Positions 27,785 through 36,427 of a DNA stretch of 52,295 nt are shown one piece after another. Below the pieces are notes generated by a model, which was not told the DNA's origin, ran no database searches, and saw only the letters and a list, made by a program, of their open reading frames with translations. The translations under genes were made by a program, and so were the position numbers. Positions within the stretch are counted from its first letter, which is position 1; each line of letters begins with the position of its first letter. The stretch comes from Streptococcus mitis (GTDB taxonomy: Bacteria; Bacillota; Bacilli; Lactobacillales; Streptococcaceae), in contig NZ_JUQO01000079.1 of assembly GCF_001074635.1 (NCBI RefSeq), forward strand, positions 1 to 52,295. Reading direction: 5' to 3'.

Positions 27785-28606
27785 CTCCCAAAAGTCATCA
27801 AATACGGTGATTGGTAGGTGGCGTTTATGTTGGCCTTTGTGCCACCAATTTTCAATAGTCGCTTGGGCTTCTGGGCTGATTGTTTTGCCTTCTAGGTAGT
27901 CATCAATCTCTTCATAAGTGACTCCAAGAGCGACTTCGTCAGCTAGGCCTGGTTTGTCTTCTTCTAGGTCTGCTGTTGGAATTTTTTCATAAAGGGCTGG
28001 GTCTGCACCAAGTTCCTGCAAGAGTTGTTTTCCTTGGCGCTTATTGAGGCGGTAAAGAGGGAGAATATCCGCACCACCGTCACCAAACTTGGTAAAGAAA
28101 CCTGTGATATTTTCCGCAGCATGGTCTGTCCCAATAACCGCTCCACTATGGGCACCTGCAAGGGCATATTGGGCAATCATACGGCAACGAGCCTTGATAT
28201 TCCCCTTGTTGAAGTCTGAAACAGGGCTTCCTGTCGCTTCAACTGCAGCTGTCATGGCGTCAGCTGATTCCTTAATATTAACCACCAAGCTGACATCTGG
28301 CTGGATAAAGGCTAGGGCTTTTTGAGCATCTGCTTCATCAGCTTGTACTCCGTATGGCAGGCGGACAGCGATAAATTTGTAGTTGTCATCTCCTGTTTCT
28401 GCTCGCAGTTCTTCCATAGCTAATTGGGCCAAGCGTCCTGCCAAGGTTGAGTCTTGTCCTCCAGAAATCCCTAGTACAAAGGTTTTTAGGAAAGGATGTT
28501 TTTTCAAATATCTTTTTAAGAAATCAATGGAACGACGGATTTCTTCTTGGGCATCAATCACTGGTTTGACGCCCAGTTCTTGGATAATCGTTTCTTGCAA
28601 ACTCAT
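27782..28606 (-). CDS. nadE: Ammonia-dependent NAD synthetase
   Basis: 274-residue NadE that amidates deamido-NAD to NAD. ATP pyrophosphatase P-loop SGGQDS at residues 48-53; the deamido-NAD contact region ([20 protein letters not shown]) and the C-terminal KRHLP motif are present. No glutaminase domain is present, so it uses free ammonia. It overlaps pncB by 4 bases (translational coupling) and is followed at once by the hairpin array. Confidence 0.95.
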   Translation of the reverse strand: MSLQETIIQELGVKPVIDAQEEIRRSIDFLKRYLKKHPFLKTFVLGISGGQDSTLAGRLAQLAMEELRAETGDDNYKFIAVRLPYGVQADEADAQKALAFIQPDVSLVVNIKESADAMTAAVEATGSPVSDFNKGNIKARCRMIAQYALAGAHSGAVIGTDHAAENITGFFTKFGDGGADILPLYRLNKRQGKQLLQELGADPALYEKIPTADLEEDKPGLADEVALGVTYEEIDDYLEGKTISPEAQATIENWWHKGQHKRHLPITVFDDFWE

Positions 28607-30063
28607 TCTTCTTCTCCTTCACCAAGGGCTTCCTTGCGCATCTTGTCAATCAAGTCCATCTTGTCTTGCCATACATCACGCGCCAAATCCACTGGATAAT
28701 GCTGAGGATTGAGCACGCGCTTGTACTCATCCCAAAGCTTGTCGAATTCCTTACGAGCATAATCCTGAATCTCAGTCAAGCTAGGCAGGTTGTAAATCAA
28801 TTTTCCGTCTTTGAAGATATCCACTAAGAGAGGAACGGCATCAAAATTACGAACGGTCTTCTTGATGTAAGTATAGGTCGGATGGAACATCTTGATTTCT
28901 GTCATGCTGGTAACATCTACGCCATCATAAGTGATATAGTCTCCTTCTGACTTGCCTTTTTCACGACTGGTAATGCGCCACACCTGCTTCTTACCTGGCG
29001 TAGACACTTTTTCAGCATTATTTGACAGCTTAATCGTATTGCGCATGTTCCCATTTTCATCTTCAATTGCAACAATCTTATAAACTGCCCCAAGAGCTGG
29101 CTGATCATAGGCTGTAATCAGCTTGGTTCCCACACCCCAGATATCAATCTTGGCCTTTTGCATCTTGAGGTTGAGGATAGTATTTTCGTCCAAATCATTA
29201 GAAGCATAAATCTTAGCCTCTGTAAATCCAGCCTCGTCCAGTTGCTGACGGACTTTCTTGGAAATGTAGGCGATATCCCCAGAGTCAATCCGAACACCCA
29301 TAAAGTTAATCTGGTCACCCAGCTCACGCGCCACCTGAATGGCCGCCGGTACACCGATACGAAGAGTGTCATAGGTATCCACAAGAAAGACACAATTTTT
29401 GTGGGTCGCAGCATAAGCCTTGAAAGCTTCATAGTCGTTACCATAAACCTGTACCAAGGCATGGGCATGGGTCCCCAAAACAGGAATATTAAAGAGTTTA
29501 CCAGCACGCACGTTGCTGGTTCCATTGGCTCCACCAATCACCGCCGCGCGTGTTCCCCAGATGGCCGCATCCATTTCTTGAGCTCGACGTGTCCCAAACT
29601 CCATTAAAGGTTCATCTTCAATGACTGAACGAATACGAGCTGCCTTAGTCGCCACCAAGGTCTGGTAGTTGACGATGTTCAAAAGAGCCGTTTCGACCAA
29701 TTGACATTGGGCTAGAGGACCTTCCACCTGCACAATAGGCTCATTAGCAAATACCAAATCCCCTTCTTGGGCAGAACGAACGGTCAACTCCAACTTGAAA
29801 TTGCGGAGGTAGTCCAAGAATGCCCCATGATAACCTAGCGACTCCAAATAGGCAATATCACTATCTGAAAAACGCAAGTCTTCAAGATAGCTCACAATTC
29901 TTTCCAAACCTGCAAAAACTGCATAGCCGTTCTTAAAAGGCTGTTGGCGGAAATAAACCTCAAAGACCGCCTTTTTATTGTGAATTCCTTGGTCAAAGTA
30001 AACCTGCATCATGTTAATCTGGTACAAGTCCGTGTGCAATGTCAAACTATCATCTGGATACAT
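28603..30063 (-). CDS. pncB: Nicotinate phosphoribosyltransferase
   Basis: 486-residue PncB, the first step of the Preiss-Handler salvage route (nicotinate to nicotinate mononucleotide). The phosphoribosyltransferase barrel motifs are visible: EFGTRRAQ with the family's conserved region, [18 protein letters not shown] with the catalytic His, and VRIDSGD. With nadE directly after it, the pair covers the start and end of NAD salvage; the middle enzyme NadD is not in the window. Ribosome site AGGA upstream; promoter and an inverted repeat lie in the leader. Confidence 0.95.
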   Translation of the reverse strand: MYPDDSLTLHTDLYQINMMQVYFDQGIHNKKAVFEVYFRQQPFKNGYAVFAGLERIVSYLEDLRFSDSDIAYLESLGYHGAFLDYLRNFKLELTVRSAQEGDLVFANEPIVQVEGPLAQCQLVETALLNIVNYQTLVATKAARIRSVIEDEPLMEFGTRRAQEMDAAIWGTRAAVIGGANGTSNVRAGKLFNIPVLGTHAHALVQVYGNDYEAFKAYAATHKNCVFLVDTYDTLRIGVPAAIQVARELGDQINFMGVRIDSGDIAYISKKVRQQLDEAGFTEAKIYASNDLDENTILNLKMQKAKIDIWGVGTKLITAYDQPALGAVYKIVAIEDENGNMRNTIKLSNNAEKVSTPGKKQVWRITSREKGKSEGDYITYDGVDVTSMTEIKMFHPTYTYIKKTVRNFDAVPLLVDIFKDGKLIYNLPSLTEIQDYARKEFDKLWDEYKRVLNPQHYPVDLARDVWQDKMDLIDKMRKEALGEGEEE

Positions 30064-30091
30064 ACTTTTCCTACTTTCTTAGCTAGAAACC

Positions 30092-30146
30092 CATGAAAAT
30101 TTTCAAGAACTTTCATGTATTCCAATAAATTAGTACTATTATATCA
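30092..30146 (-). promoter_or_regulatory. pncB-nadE promoter and leader inverted repeat
   Basis: Extended -10 TGATATAAT (minus strand, 30138-30146). About 20 bases downstream CATGAAA (30092-30098) and TTTCATG (30111-30117) form a 7-bp inverted repeat around a 12-base spacer that itself includes part of GAAAATTTTC. It could be a repressor site (for example for a niacin-responsive regulator) or an RNA hairpin; the sequence does not decide. Confidence 0.5.
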
Positions 30147-30178
30147 CATTTTAGCTGGATTGAGAAAAGAGTAACAAG

Positions 30179-30667
30179 CTATTCACCACTCTCCAGTTCA
30201 TCCATTTCTTGTTCAAACTTTTTCTGAGCCCATTCACCATAGCTCTTCAGACCAAGATTGCCAATAAAGACCCAGGGAAGGTAAATGACATAAGTAATTG
30301 CCCAAGCAGATAGATATTTAACGTTCAAAGGATTATGCTGATAAATCTCAATATTGAACTGGTAGTTCTGGAACATCAAGATGGCTGTAATTGCAAGAGT
30401 CACTAGTAAGCATCCCAAAATCGTAAAATGAAATCGGCTATAATAGGTCACTCCGAGATTTCGAGCACGGTTAAAAAAGTAAAATGTCCCTATGATGATA
30501 ACGATGAGCAGCATATTAGAATTAAAAAGACTTGGTGCTAATACTGCAATCATATAAGATAAAAGCAAGAAAGCTATAGAGATATTGAAACTTTCAGCCC
30601 CCGCTTTATTGATCAGTTGTTCTTCTCTTTCGTCTAGTAATTGATAATAAAAAAATCTATTTTTCAT
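30179..30667 (-). CDS. Four-helix membrane protein of the XRE operon (second)
   Basis: 162 residues: a short charged N-terminus (LDEREEQLINKAGAESF), four hydrophobic segments (about 28-45, 50-66, 80-102, 120-142) and a Glu/Lys-rich tail. It resembles the other membrane protein of this operon in layout (both start MKNR and carry a DER-E-L--K motif before TM1), so the two are likely diverged paralogues. Such pairs occur next to small XRE regulators in Firmicutes (DUF6773-like). Function unknown. It starts 11 bases inside the upstream gene. Confidence 0.72.
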   Translation of the reverse strand: MKNRFFYYQLLDEREEQLINKAGAESFNISIAFLLLSYMIAVLAPSLFNSNMLLIVIIIGTFYFFNRARNLGVTYYSRFHFTILGCLLVTLAITAILMFQNYQFNIEIYQHNPLNVKYLSAWAITYVIYLPWVFIGNLGLKSYGEWAQKKFEQEMDELESGE

Positions 30668-30682
30668 CTTCTTCCTCCCAAA
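30657..30682 (-). repeat. Duplicated gene-junction repeat, copy 1
   Basis: These 26 bases are identical to 31120-31145. They encode the C-terminal EEEDEK of one gene, contain GGAGGAAGAAG as ribosome site and the ATG plus first codons (MKN) of the next, and include the TAG stop. Confidence 0.85.
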
Positions 30683-31130
30683 CTTGCTGATTTCTGCGAT
30701 TCAAGTATAGGATAACTCTATCCATAGAATAACTCCCAACGAGATAGATGATAACTGCTAGAACCACTTTTAGGGAGTACTTCCAAGTCAATAGACTGAC
30801 CAGTTCCTCGCGATTGCCTATGATATCAATCAATAAAATCACTATAGAAAATCCCAAAGCAGATAAAATTCTTTCTTTTCCAGTATTCTCAACAATATCT
30901 CGAATATCAATTCCTACATACATGCGGCGAATAATGGCATACAAACCTACTCCAATCAATAAAAGTAATTCTGGTGAATAGGATAGAAGCGTTAAATTAA
31001 AAATATAAACTTTGGCAAAAATTTCCAGTGCCAAAAATAGGCACATTCCCAAAAGAATTTCTCCTGAAATCTTTCCATCCAATTTTTCTGTACGTTCATC
31101 TTTGATCACAAGTTTTTTTCTATTTTTCAT
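30657..31130 (-). CDS. Four-helix membrane protein of the XRE operon (first)
   Basis: 157 residues: N-terminal KDERTEKLDGKISGE, four predicted membrane helices (about 24-45, 50-66, 88-105, 118-137) and the acidic tail WEEEDEK, which is identical to the tail of the upstream regulator. No enzymatic motif. Layout matches DUF6773-like proteins found with XRE regulators. It overlaps both its neighbours by 11 bases with an identical junction, so all three genes should be made in fixed ratio. Confidence 0.72.
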   Translation of the reverse strand: MKNRKKLVIKDERTEKLDGKISGEILLGMCLFLALEIFAKVYIFNLTLLSYSPELLLLIGVGLYAIIRRMYVGIDIRDIVENTGKERILSALGFSIVILLIDIIGNREELVSLLTWKYSLKVVLAVIIYLVGSYSMDRVILYLNRRNQQVWEEEDEK

Positions 31131-31145
31131 CTTCTTCCTCCCAAA
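31120..31145 (-). repeat. Duplicated gene-junction repeat, copy 2
   Basis: Identical to 30657-30682, 463 bases away, at the regulator/membrane-protein junction. Confidence 0.85.
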
Positions 31146-31329
31146 ATAGTTGGTCTAATGTTTTTCCTAAGCATCTGCAAATGGACTGGCAGAGGGAGAG
31201 ACTAGGATTGTATTTCCCAGCTTCAATCAAGCCTATAGTCTGCCTAGTAACGCCCACAGCTTCTGCCAAATCCCCTTGTGTTAAATCACGCTCCACCCGA
31301 GCTAATTTTAATTTTAAATTTTTAGCCAC
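31120..31329 (-). CDS. Small XRE-family transcriptional regulator
   Basis: 69-residue Cro/CI-type protein consisting almost only of the helix-turn-helix (TQGDLAEAVGVTRQTIGLIE, about residues 17-36). Similar stand-alone regulators in Firmicutes control the membrane genes next to them. It begins with GTG at 31329, placed 7 bases after a strong AAGGAGG. Promoter at 31377-31404. A TTAAAAG/CTTTTTAA inverted repeat in the leader (about 31350-31372) could be its own operator. Confidence 0.85.
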   Translation of the reverse strand: MAKNLKLKLARVERDLTQGDLAEAVGVTRQTIGLIEAGKYNPSLSLCQSICRCLGKTLDQLFWEEEDEK

Positions 31330-31376
31330 TAGCGTCCTCCTTCACATTCTTAAAAAGTTGCGCTTCTTTTAAAAAC

Positions 31377-31404
31377 ATTATACCATATATCTAACTTAAT
31401 GCAA
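31377..31404 (-). promoter_or_regulatory. XRE operon promoter
   Basis: Minus strand TTGCAT (31399-31404), 16-base spacer, TGG-TATAAT extended -10 (TATAAT at 31377-31382). Confidence 0.65.
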
Positions 31405-31436
31405 TATATATGTGTCATTTTGTAAGATTTTATTAA

Positions 31437-31468
31437 CAAAAAAACTCTCTACTACAAAAAATAGAGAG
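31437..31468 (-). terminator. Terminator behind the HAD remnant
   Basis: 7-bp stem CTCTCTA/TAGAGAG with a 10-base loop and a following T run on the minus strand. Confidence 0.7.
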
Positions 31469-31476
31469 CGTTGCCT

Positions 31477-31674
31477 TTAAATATAGGATTTCAAAATATC
31501 AACGACATCACTTCTTTTCTTAACCTGATAAGACTTGATTCCCAATTTCTCAGATGCAATTGTATTGTCCTAAATATCACCTAGAAAGACACAACTTGTA
31601 GGATTTAACTGGTATTTATCGAGAATCTACTTCATACTTATGTCAAGCCCCCCCTCTTTGATTTATGCTTTCAT
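31477..31674 (-). pseudogene. Remnant of a HAD-family hydrolase (C-terminal part)
   Basis: On the minus strand one frame reads a HAD C-terminus: ILDKYQLNPTSCVFLGDI, stop, DNTIASEKLGIKSYQV, and ends at a normal stop (31477-31479) just before a terminator. The pattern FLGD--DN--A---GI is HAD motif IV and what follows it. Three in-frame stops (one TAA, two TAG) interrupt the 66 codons, and the catalytic N-terminal DxD half is missing. It is a decayed gene, not a small protein gene. Confidence 0.7.
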
Positions 31675-31681
31675 ATTCTCC

Positions 31682-32092
31682 TTACAAATCCTTTTGGTAA
31701 TAATATCTTTGCCCAATGTAGGGATAGTCTTGTAACCTAAAGACTTCCTTGTAGTCATGCCTTTTATAAAAATCAGGAGCTTGAAACTGGTAAGTATTGA
31801 CAAAAGCAAAACGACAGTTTCGATTCTTAGCTTCAGTTTCTGCTTGCTGCAATAGTTTTGAACCGATTCCTTGCCCTCTCAGTTCCTCTTTTACAAATAA
31901 ATACTCGATTTCTAGCCAATTTCCAAAAGTCTCTGCTATCAAACCTGCCAGGAGATTGCCCTTTTCATCTTCGACATAAAGATTAAGTGGCTCACTTTCA
32001 GCCTCTTCTCTTTTGGAGCGATTATAAGCACGAATCAGATTCCCTATTTCTTGCGCTTTCTGAGACTCCTTGTTTTCCAATCTAAAGTACAT
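31682..32092 (-). CDS. GNAT acetyltransferase
   Basis: 136-residue N-acetyltransferase with the acetyl-CoA loop VKEELRGQGIGSKLLQQAE and the C-terminal FYKRHDYKEV motif usual in this fold. Substrate unknown. Ribosome site GAGGAGG. It ends immediately before the HAD remnant on the same strand, so the two were probably once one unit. Confidence 0.82.
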   Translation of the reverse strand: MYFRLENKESQKAQEIGNLIRAYNRSKREEAESEPLNLYVEDEKGNLLAGLIAETFGNWLEIEYLFVKEELRGQGIGSKLLQQAETEAKNRNCRFAFVNTYQFQAPDFYKRHDYKEVFRLQDYPYIGQRYYYQKDL

Positions 32093-32154
32093 CTAAACCT
32101 CCTCGAAACGATTACAGCTTGATTATAGTCCTATTTCAATAGACTGTCAAACTA

Positions 32155-32181
32155 GAAAACTCACCAACCTGAGTTGATGAG
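32155..32181 (-). terminator. Terminator of the amino acid permease gene
   Basis: Minus strand CTCA-CAAC-TCAG-GTTG-TGAG with one mismatch, followed by TTTTCTAGTTT. Confidence 0.6.
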
Positions 32182-32189
32182 TCCTTAAT

Positions 32190-33554
32190 CTATTTTCTAA
32201 ATTTCCACTGGCTGTAAATCCCAAAACCGATAATCCAGATAGCTGATCCAATTGCTCCTACAAATGTAGACTCTTGTAGAAAGAGGGTTACAAAGACAAA
32301 GGCAAAGAAGAGCATGGTTAAAGGATTTAGGAAACGATAATGGGGCATAAGATAGCCATCTGCCATAAAGTCTGGTGACTTGCGGTATTTAAGGTGAGCC
32401 ACCATAATCAAGATATAAATGGCGATATAGACACCTGATGATGATGCCGTAATCAAGGCAAAGGCATCCGAAACTCCTGGCAAGACGTTGATAAATGCTG
32501 CTAGGGCAATCAAAACCGCTGAAGCAATGATGGCATTTTGTGGCACGTTATGACGAGAAAGCGTATCTGCCTTAATAGCCTTTAAGAATGGATTTGGCGA
32601 ATCATGGGCAATCTGGTACAAATGGCGACCTGTTGAATAGAGTGTTGAGTTAAGAGCAGATGCTGCTGACGTCAAGACGACAAAGTTAATCAAGGCCGCT
32701 GCCCACTTGATACCTGCCAATTCAAATACTGTAACAAAAGGTGAATCAGCCGAAGCCAGTTCACGCCACGGAATAATGGACATAATGGCCAAGAGAGCTC
32801 CACCATAGAAAAAGACGATACGCAAAGGAATTTCCTTAACGGCTTTTGGCAAGACCTGACGTGGATTTTTAGTTTCAGAAGTTGTTACCCCGATAAACTC
32901 AATCATGAGGTAGGCAAAGAAAACCATCTGGAAGGCCATGACAAAGTTCACTCCACCATTAGGGAAGAGGGAGAAACTGTCGGTGATATTGGCCAAACTT
33001 GCTACTCCATGAGGTGTCTTAAAGCCAGTCAAGACCATAAAGACTCCTGTGGCAATCATGGCTAAAATAGCCACAATCTTAACCATAGCAAACCAAAACT
33101 CAACTTCCCCAAAGAGCTTCACCGCGATCAGATTGACCAAGGCTAGAATGGTCAAAAATCCAATCTCAATCATCCAACTTGGCCAGCTAGGGAACCAGAA
33201 CTGAACATAGTGAGAGATAGCAGTTATTTCTGCCATACCGATAAAGACAACGGATAGCCAATAAGACCAAACCGAGAAATAACCCCAGCCCTTACCCAAA
33301 TGACGCGTGATAAAGTTGATAAAGGTATGTTGCTCAGGGTCTTGGTAGAGCATTTCCCCAACCGCACGCATCATGAGGAACATAAAGGCTCCAGTAATCA
33401 TATAAATCAGTACAATGGAAGGACCTGTTAAGCTGATAGAGCGACCTGCTCCCAAAAAGAGTCCTGTTCCAATTGTTCCCGCAATGGCCATAACCTGCAC
33501 GTGACGATTGGTCAGACCACGCTCCATCTTATTTTTTTTCTTCTTTGAACTCAT
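32190..33554 (-). CDS. Amino acid permease, AAT family
   Basis: 454-residue APC-superfamily transporter with twelve predicted helices. The first helix carries the AAT-family GTIGTGLFLGAGRSI motif, and ERGLTNRHVQ precedes it. Closest in pattern to the D-serine/D-alanine/glycine (CycA) and aromatic or basic amino acid permeases; the substrate cannot be read from sequence. It acts in the cytoplasmic membrane as a proton symporter by family knowledge. It is a single-gene unit directly after the greA terminator; GGAG ribosome site 6 bases before the ATG. Confidence 0.88.
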   Translation of the reverse strand: MSSKKKKNKMERGLTNRHVQVMAIAGTIGTGLFLGAGRSISLTGPSIVLIYMITGAFMFLMMRAVGEMLYQDPEQHTFINFITRHLGKGWGYFSVWSYWLSVVFIGMAEITAISHYVQFWFPSWPSWMIEIGFLTILALVNLIAVKLFGEVEFWFAMVKIVAILAMIATGVFMVLTGFKTPHGVASLANITDSFSLFPNGGVNFVMAFQMVFFAYLMIEFIGVTTSETKNPRQVLPKAVKEIPLRIVFFYGGALLAIMSIIPWRELASADSPFVTVFELAGIKWAAALINFVVLTSAASALNSTLYSTGRHLYQIAHDSPNPFLKAIKADTLSRHNVPQNAIIASAVLIALAAFINVLPGVSDAFALITASSSGVYIAIYILIMVAHLKYRKSPDFMADGYLMPHYRFLNPLTMLFFAFVFVTLFLQESTFVGAIGSAIWIIGFGIYSQWKFRK

Positions 33555-33580
33555 ATCGTCTCCAATTCAATTAAAAATGG

Positions 33581-33624
33581 AAAAAGGAGTGAGTGAAGCG
33601 CACAGCCTCCCCACTCCTTTTTTT
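33581..33624 (-). terminator. Terminator of greA
   Basis: Stem AAAAAGGAGTG / CACTCCTTTTT with a T run on the minus strand, in the 74-base gap between greA and the permease gene, so the permease promoter must overlap it. Confidence 0.75.
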
Positions 33625-33628
33625 GTTT

Positions 33629-34111
33629 TTAGACTGTTTTTTCAACCTTTAAGATTTTTACATCATAGCTACCAACAGGTGTTTCAATGGTTGCTGTATC
33701 ACCTGTTTTCTTGCCAATCAAGGCTTGTCCAATTGGGCTTTCATTTGAAACCTTACCTGCAAAGGCATCCGCACCCGCTGAACCTACGATAATATAAACT
33801 TCTTCCTCGTCCTCACCAATTTCTTGGATAGTGACTGTTTTTCCAATCGCCACTTCATCATCGGCAACTGAGTCGCTATTGACGATTTCAGCATAACGGA
33901 TTTTTGTTTCCAAGCTAGAGATTTGTCCTTCGACAAAAGCTTGTTCATCCTTAGCTGCTTCGTATTCACTGTTTTCTGAAAGGTCACCGTATGAACGAGC
34001 AATCTTAATACGTTCTACCACTTCTGGACGGCGAACCAATTTCAATTCTTCTAATTCTTTTTCAAGTTTTTCCTTTTCCTCAAGAGTCATAGGATATGTT
34101 TTTTCTGCCAT
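33629..34111 (-). CDS. greA: Transcription elongation factor GreA
   Basis: 160-residue GreA that rescues backtracked RNA polymerase by stimulating transcript cleavage. N-terminal coiled coil (about residues 10-75) with the acidic tip [15 protein letters not shown], and the C-terminal FKBP-like domain with [14 protein letters not shown]. Start at 34111 (MAEKTYPMT) as in other members; a TTG three codons earlier is not needed. Last gene of the murC-mltG run, separated from mltG by a hairpin. Confidence 0.95.
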   Translation of the reverse strand: MAEKTYPMTLEEKEKLEKELEELKLVRRPEVVERIKIARSYGDLSENSEYEAAKDEQAFVEGQISSLETKIRYAEIVNSDSVADDEVAIGKTVTIQEIGEDEEEVYIIVGSAGADAFAGKVSNESPIGQALIGKKTGDTATIETPVGSYDVKILKVEKTV

Positions 34112-34146
34112 TTTTCTCAACTTTCTTTTACTTTATTTTTTAAAAC

Positions 34147-34174
34147 AAAATTATGTGGAAAACCACATAATTTT
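34147..34174 (-). terminator. Hairpin between mltG and greA
   Basis: Perfect 12-bp stem AAAATTATGTGG / CCACATAATTTT with a 4-base loop, overlapping the mltG stop, followed on the minus strand by TTTTGTTTT. I see no good greA promoter after it, so it may be a partial terminator that lowers greA relative to mltG, or a processing site. Confidence 0.7.
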
Positions 34175-35852
34175 AGTTTGAACTACTTGATTGTGTTAAT
34201 TTATTATTGATGTGTTGTGCAACATTTTGATCATGATCTGCCCTGTTCGTAGCGAAGTATACCTTGCCATCTGTAACATCTGCGACAAAGAATAAGTTAT
34301 CACTCTTAGTTTGATTGATACTTGATTCAATAGCATCCGCGCTTGGACTATCTACTGGTCCAGGCATCAGACCTTGGTTTGTATAAACATTATACGGAGA
34401 ATTGATGGTTGTATCAATTTCAGTATCATCAGCAAGACTAATCTTCTGACCAAGTTTTCCTTCAGCATAGAGAATAGCAATATTACTTTGTAAAGGCATA
34501 CCAAGATTCAAACGATTGTAGAAGACACCTGCAATCAACTTACGATCGTCAGTCTTAGCTCCTTCTTTTTCGACAAGAGAAGCAATCGTCAACAATTCAT
34601 TGACCGTCAAATTCTTAGACTTAATCGTACTGTAATGAGGTGCCAAAGTCTTGTCCATAGCTGCCAACATCTCATCAATCAAGCTTTCAATAGTTGTGCT
34701 TTCCTTGATAGAATAGGTCGCTGGGAAGAGGAAACCTTCCAAACGGTAGCGAGCTCCACTCTCTTTTGTAGGCAAGCTTTCAAGTAGACTCGGATATTTG
34801 GCAACTTCTTGACTGATAAAGTTCTCATCTTGAACTTTTGCCAGAAAGGCATCCGCTGTTAAAGGCTCTTTGAAGTCACCTTGCAATTGACCTACAGCTT
34901 GTGCCATTTGATCAATCGTATAACCTTCTGGAATTGTCAAAGTCGCAAGGACAGGTTCTTGAGCTTCAGCTGTTCCACCTTTTTGTAGTTCGTGGATGAT
35001 ATCTTCTGTACTCATGCTCTTTTGCAAATTATAGTAACCTGATTTCAAATCAGCATAGTTTTTGTACTTAGCATACAAGCTAAAAACTAGACCGTGTTTA
35101 ATCAAGCCGGCATCTTCAAGTGTCTTACCGATTTCTTGAACATTAGAGCCTTCTGGGATTTGAACCGTTACATATTGCTTAGAATCAGCGTCAACAGGCT
35201 GTAAAGATGACTGAACATACTGATAACCGAAGTAACCACCTGCCGAAATCAAGGTAAGGAAAATCAGTAGAGAAATGAAGAAGGCCTTGAAGCCAGATTT
35301 TTTCTCTTTCTTCGGCTTAACGGGTTTCGCTCCTTCTCTACGGCTACGACGTGGTGTATCGCTGATGATATCCACTGTTTCTTTAGCAGGCGTCGGTGTT
35401 TCTGGACGTGCTTGTTCTTCTTTTTTCTCTGCTTCTGCTGTCTTATAGGAAACAGCTACCCTTGTTGGGGTTTCATTGTATTCTCTTTCAACTTTGCTAG
35501 GTCTAACAGGACCTGGTTCTGGTCTTGAGCCACTTTCTTCTGCTGGAGAAGAAGGCACATCTTGACTTGGATGGGTTGGGACGGCAGGAGTTTCTCTTTG
35601 AAGGTCATCTGCTGGAGAAGCTGGTACATCTTGACTTGGGTGAGTAGGTGCAGCAGGAGCTTTTCTCATAATCTCCTCTACCGTTGACAAGGAATCAGCC
35701 ATGAGTTCTTCAGCTGAAGGTTCATTTGCAGGAGTAGAAACTACTGCCTCATCTTCTTTCAGAACTTCATCATAGCGTTTTACTTTTTCTAAATCTCTCA
35801 GAATTTGCTCTTTAAAGCTTAATTTCTCTTCTTCTCTTGACTTTTCACTCAA
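34173..35852 (-). CDS. mltG: Endolytic murein transglycosylase MltG
   Basis: 559 residues: a long disordered cytoplasmic region (1-187) rich in Glu, Pro and Lys, one TM helix (about 188-210), a LysM-like domain (about 222-280) and the YceG/MltG catalytic domain with the active-site Glu in SLVEKEG. It cuts nascent glycan strands in the peripheral wall-synthesis machinery. The cytoplasmic part contains an imperfect 23-residue duplication, with THPSQDVP at 70-77 and 93-100. Such extended N-termini are characteristic of streptococcal MltG. Confidence 0.92.
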   Translation of the reverse strand: MSEKSREEEKLSFKEQILRDLEKVKRYDEVLKEDEAVVSTPANEPSAEELMADSLSTVEEIMRKAPAAPTHPSQDVPASPADDLQRETPAVPTHPSQDVPSSPAEESGSRPEPGPVRPSKVEREYNETPTRVAVSYKTAEAEKKEEQARPETPTPAKETVDIISDTPRRSRREGAKPVKPKKEKKSGFKAFFISLLIFLTLISAGGYFGYQYVQSSLQPVDADSKQYVTVQIPEGSNVQEIGKTLEDAGLIKHGLVFSLYAKYKNYADLKSGYYNLQKSMSTEDIIHELQKGGTAEAQEPVLATLTIPEGYTIDQMAQAVGQLQGDFKEPLTADAFLAKVQDENFISQEVAKYPSLLESLPTKESGARYRLEGFLFPATYSIKESTTIESLIDEMLAAMDKTLAPHYSTIKSKNLTVNELLTIASLVEKEGAKTDDRKLIAGVFYNRLNLGMPLQSNIAILYAEGKLGQKISLADDTEIDTTINSPYNVYTNQGLMPGPVDSPSADAIESSINQTKSDNLFFVADVTDGKVYFATNRADHDQNVAQHINNKLTQSSSSN

Positions 35853-35932
35853 AAGTTTTTCCTCCTTGTTGACAATCCATAATATTATATCTTAAAAGTC
35901 CAAGAAAAGCAACCTATGATACTTTTCCTAGC

Positions 35933-36427
35933 TTATTTTTTCGTTTCCCAGACCATATCATGCCAGATTTCCCCTGCAAAGGTTGACTGGGACAAGCCTT
36001 CATTGACAAATCCATGCTTTTCATAGTAGGCGATGAGATAGTCATGACAGGTTAGGTTAATGCCATCTCTCTCATCTTCAAGAGCAACTTCTTTCAAGGC
36101 TGTTAGCAATTTCTGACTCAGTCCGAGGCCCTGTGCCTCCTTGGCAATAGACAGACAGGTCACAGAGATATAGCCACCAGGCTCATGACTATAATCTTCT
36201 ATCTCTTCTGTAAAAGACTGATCTTGCAGATGGCGGTGGGGGCCAACTGGCCCTTCGATATAACCCATGATTCTACCTTCTTTTTCTGCAACCAGAAAAG
36301 AGGTCTGTATTTCTCGCAAATGCACTTCAAAGACAGAGCGAGGAATGGCTTCTTCGACTGAAAAATTCTCTAGTTCAATCTCGACGATACGATCCAAATC
36401 TTCTAATTTTGCTTGTCTGATTTTCAT
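35933..36427 (-). CDS. GNAT acetyltransferase, arylalkylamine-type
   Basis: 164-residue acetyltransferase with VTCLSIAKEAQGLGLSQKLL as acetyl-CoA region (given by its parts) and YYEKHGFVNEG near the end. The EGPVGPHRHL and DLDRIVEIE features resemble the serotonin/arylalkylamine N-acetyltransferase group. It overlaps the next acetyltransferase by 4 bases and shares ALKEVA-(L/V)E with it, so the two look like an old tandem duplication. Substrate unknown. Confidence 0.82.
   Translation of the reverse strand: MKIRQAKLEDLDRIVEIELENFSVEEAIPRSVFEVHLREIQTSFLVAEKEGRIMGYIEGPVGPHRHLQDQSFTEEIEDYSHEPGGYISVTCLSIAKEAQGLGLSQKLLTALKEVALEDERDGINLTCHDYLIAYYEKHGFVNEGLSQSTFAGEIWHDMVWETKK

Noticed and set aside
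31477..31674. A small functional HAD protein gene
   Set aside because: Three in-frame stops and absence of the catalytic N-terminal motif.
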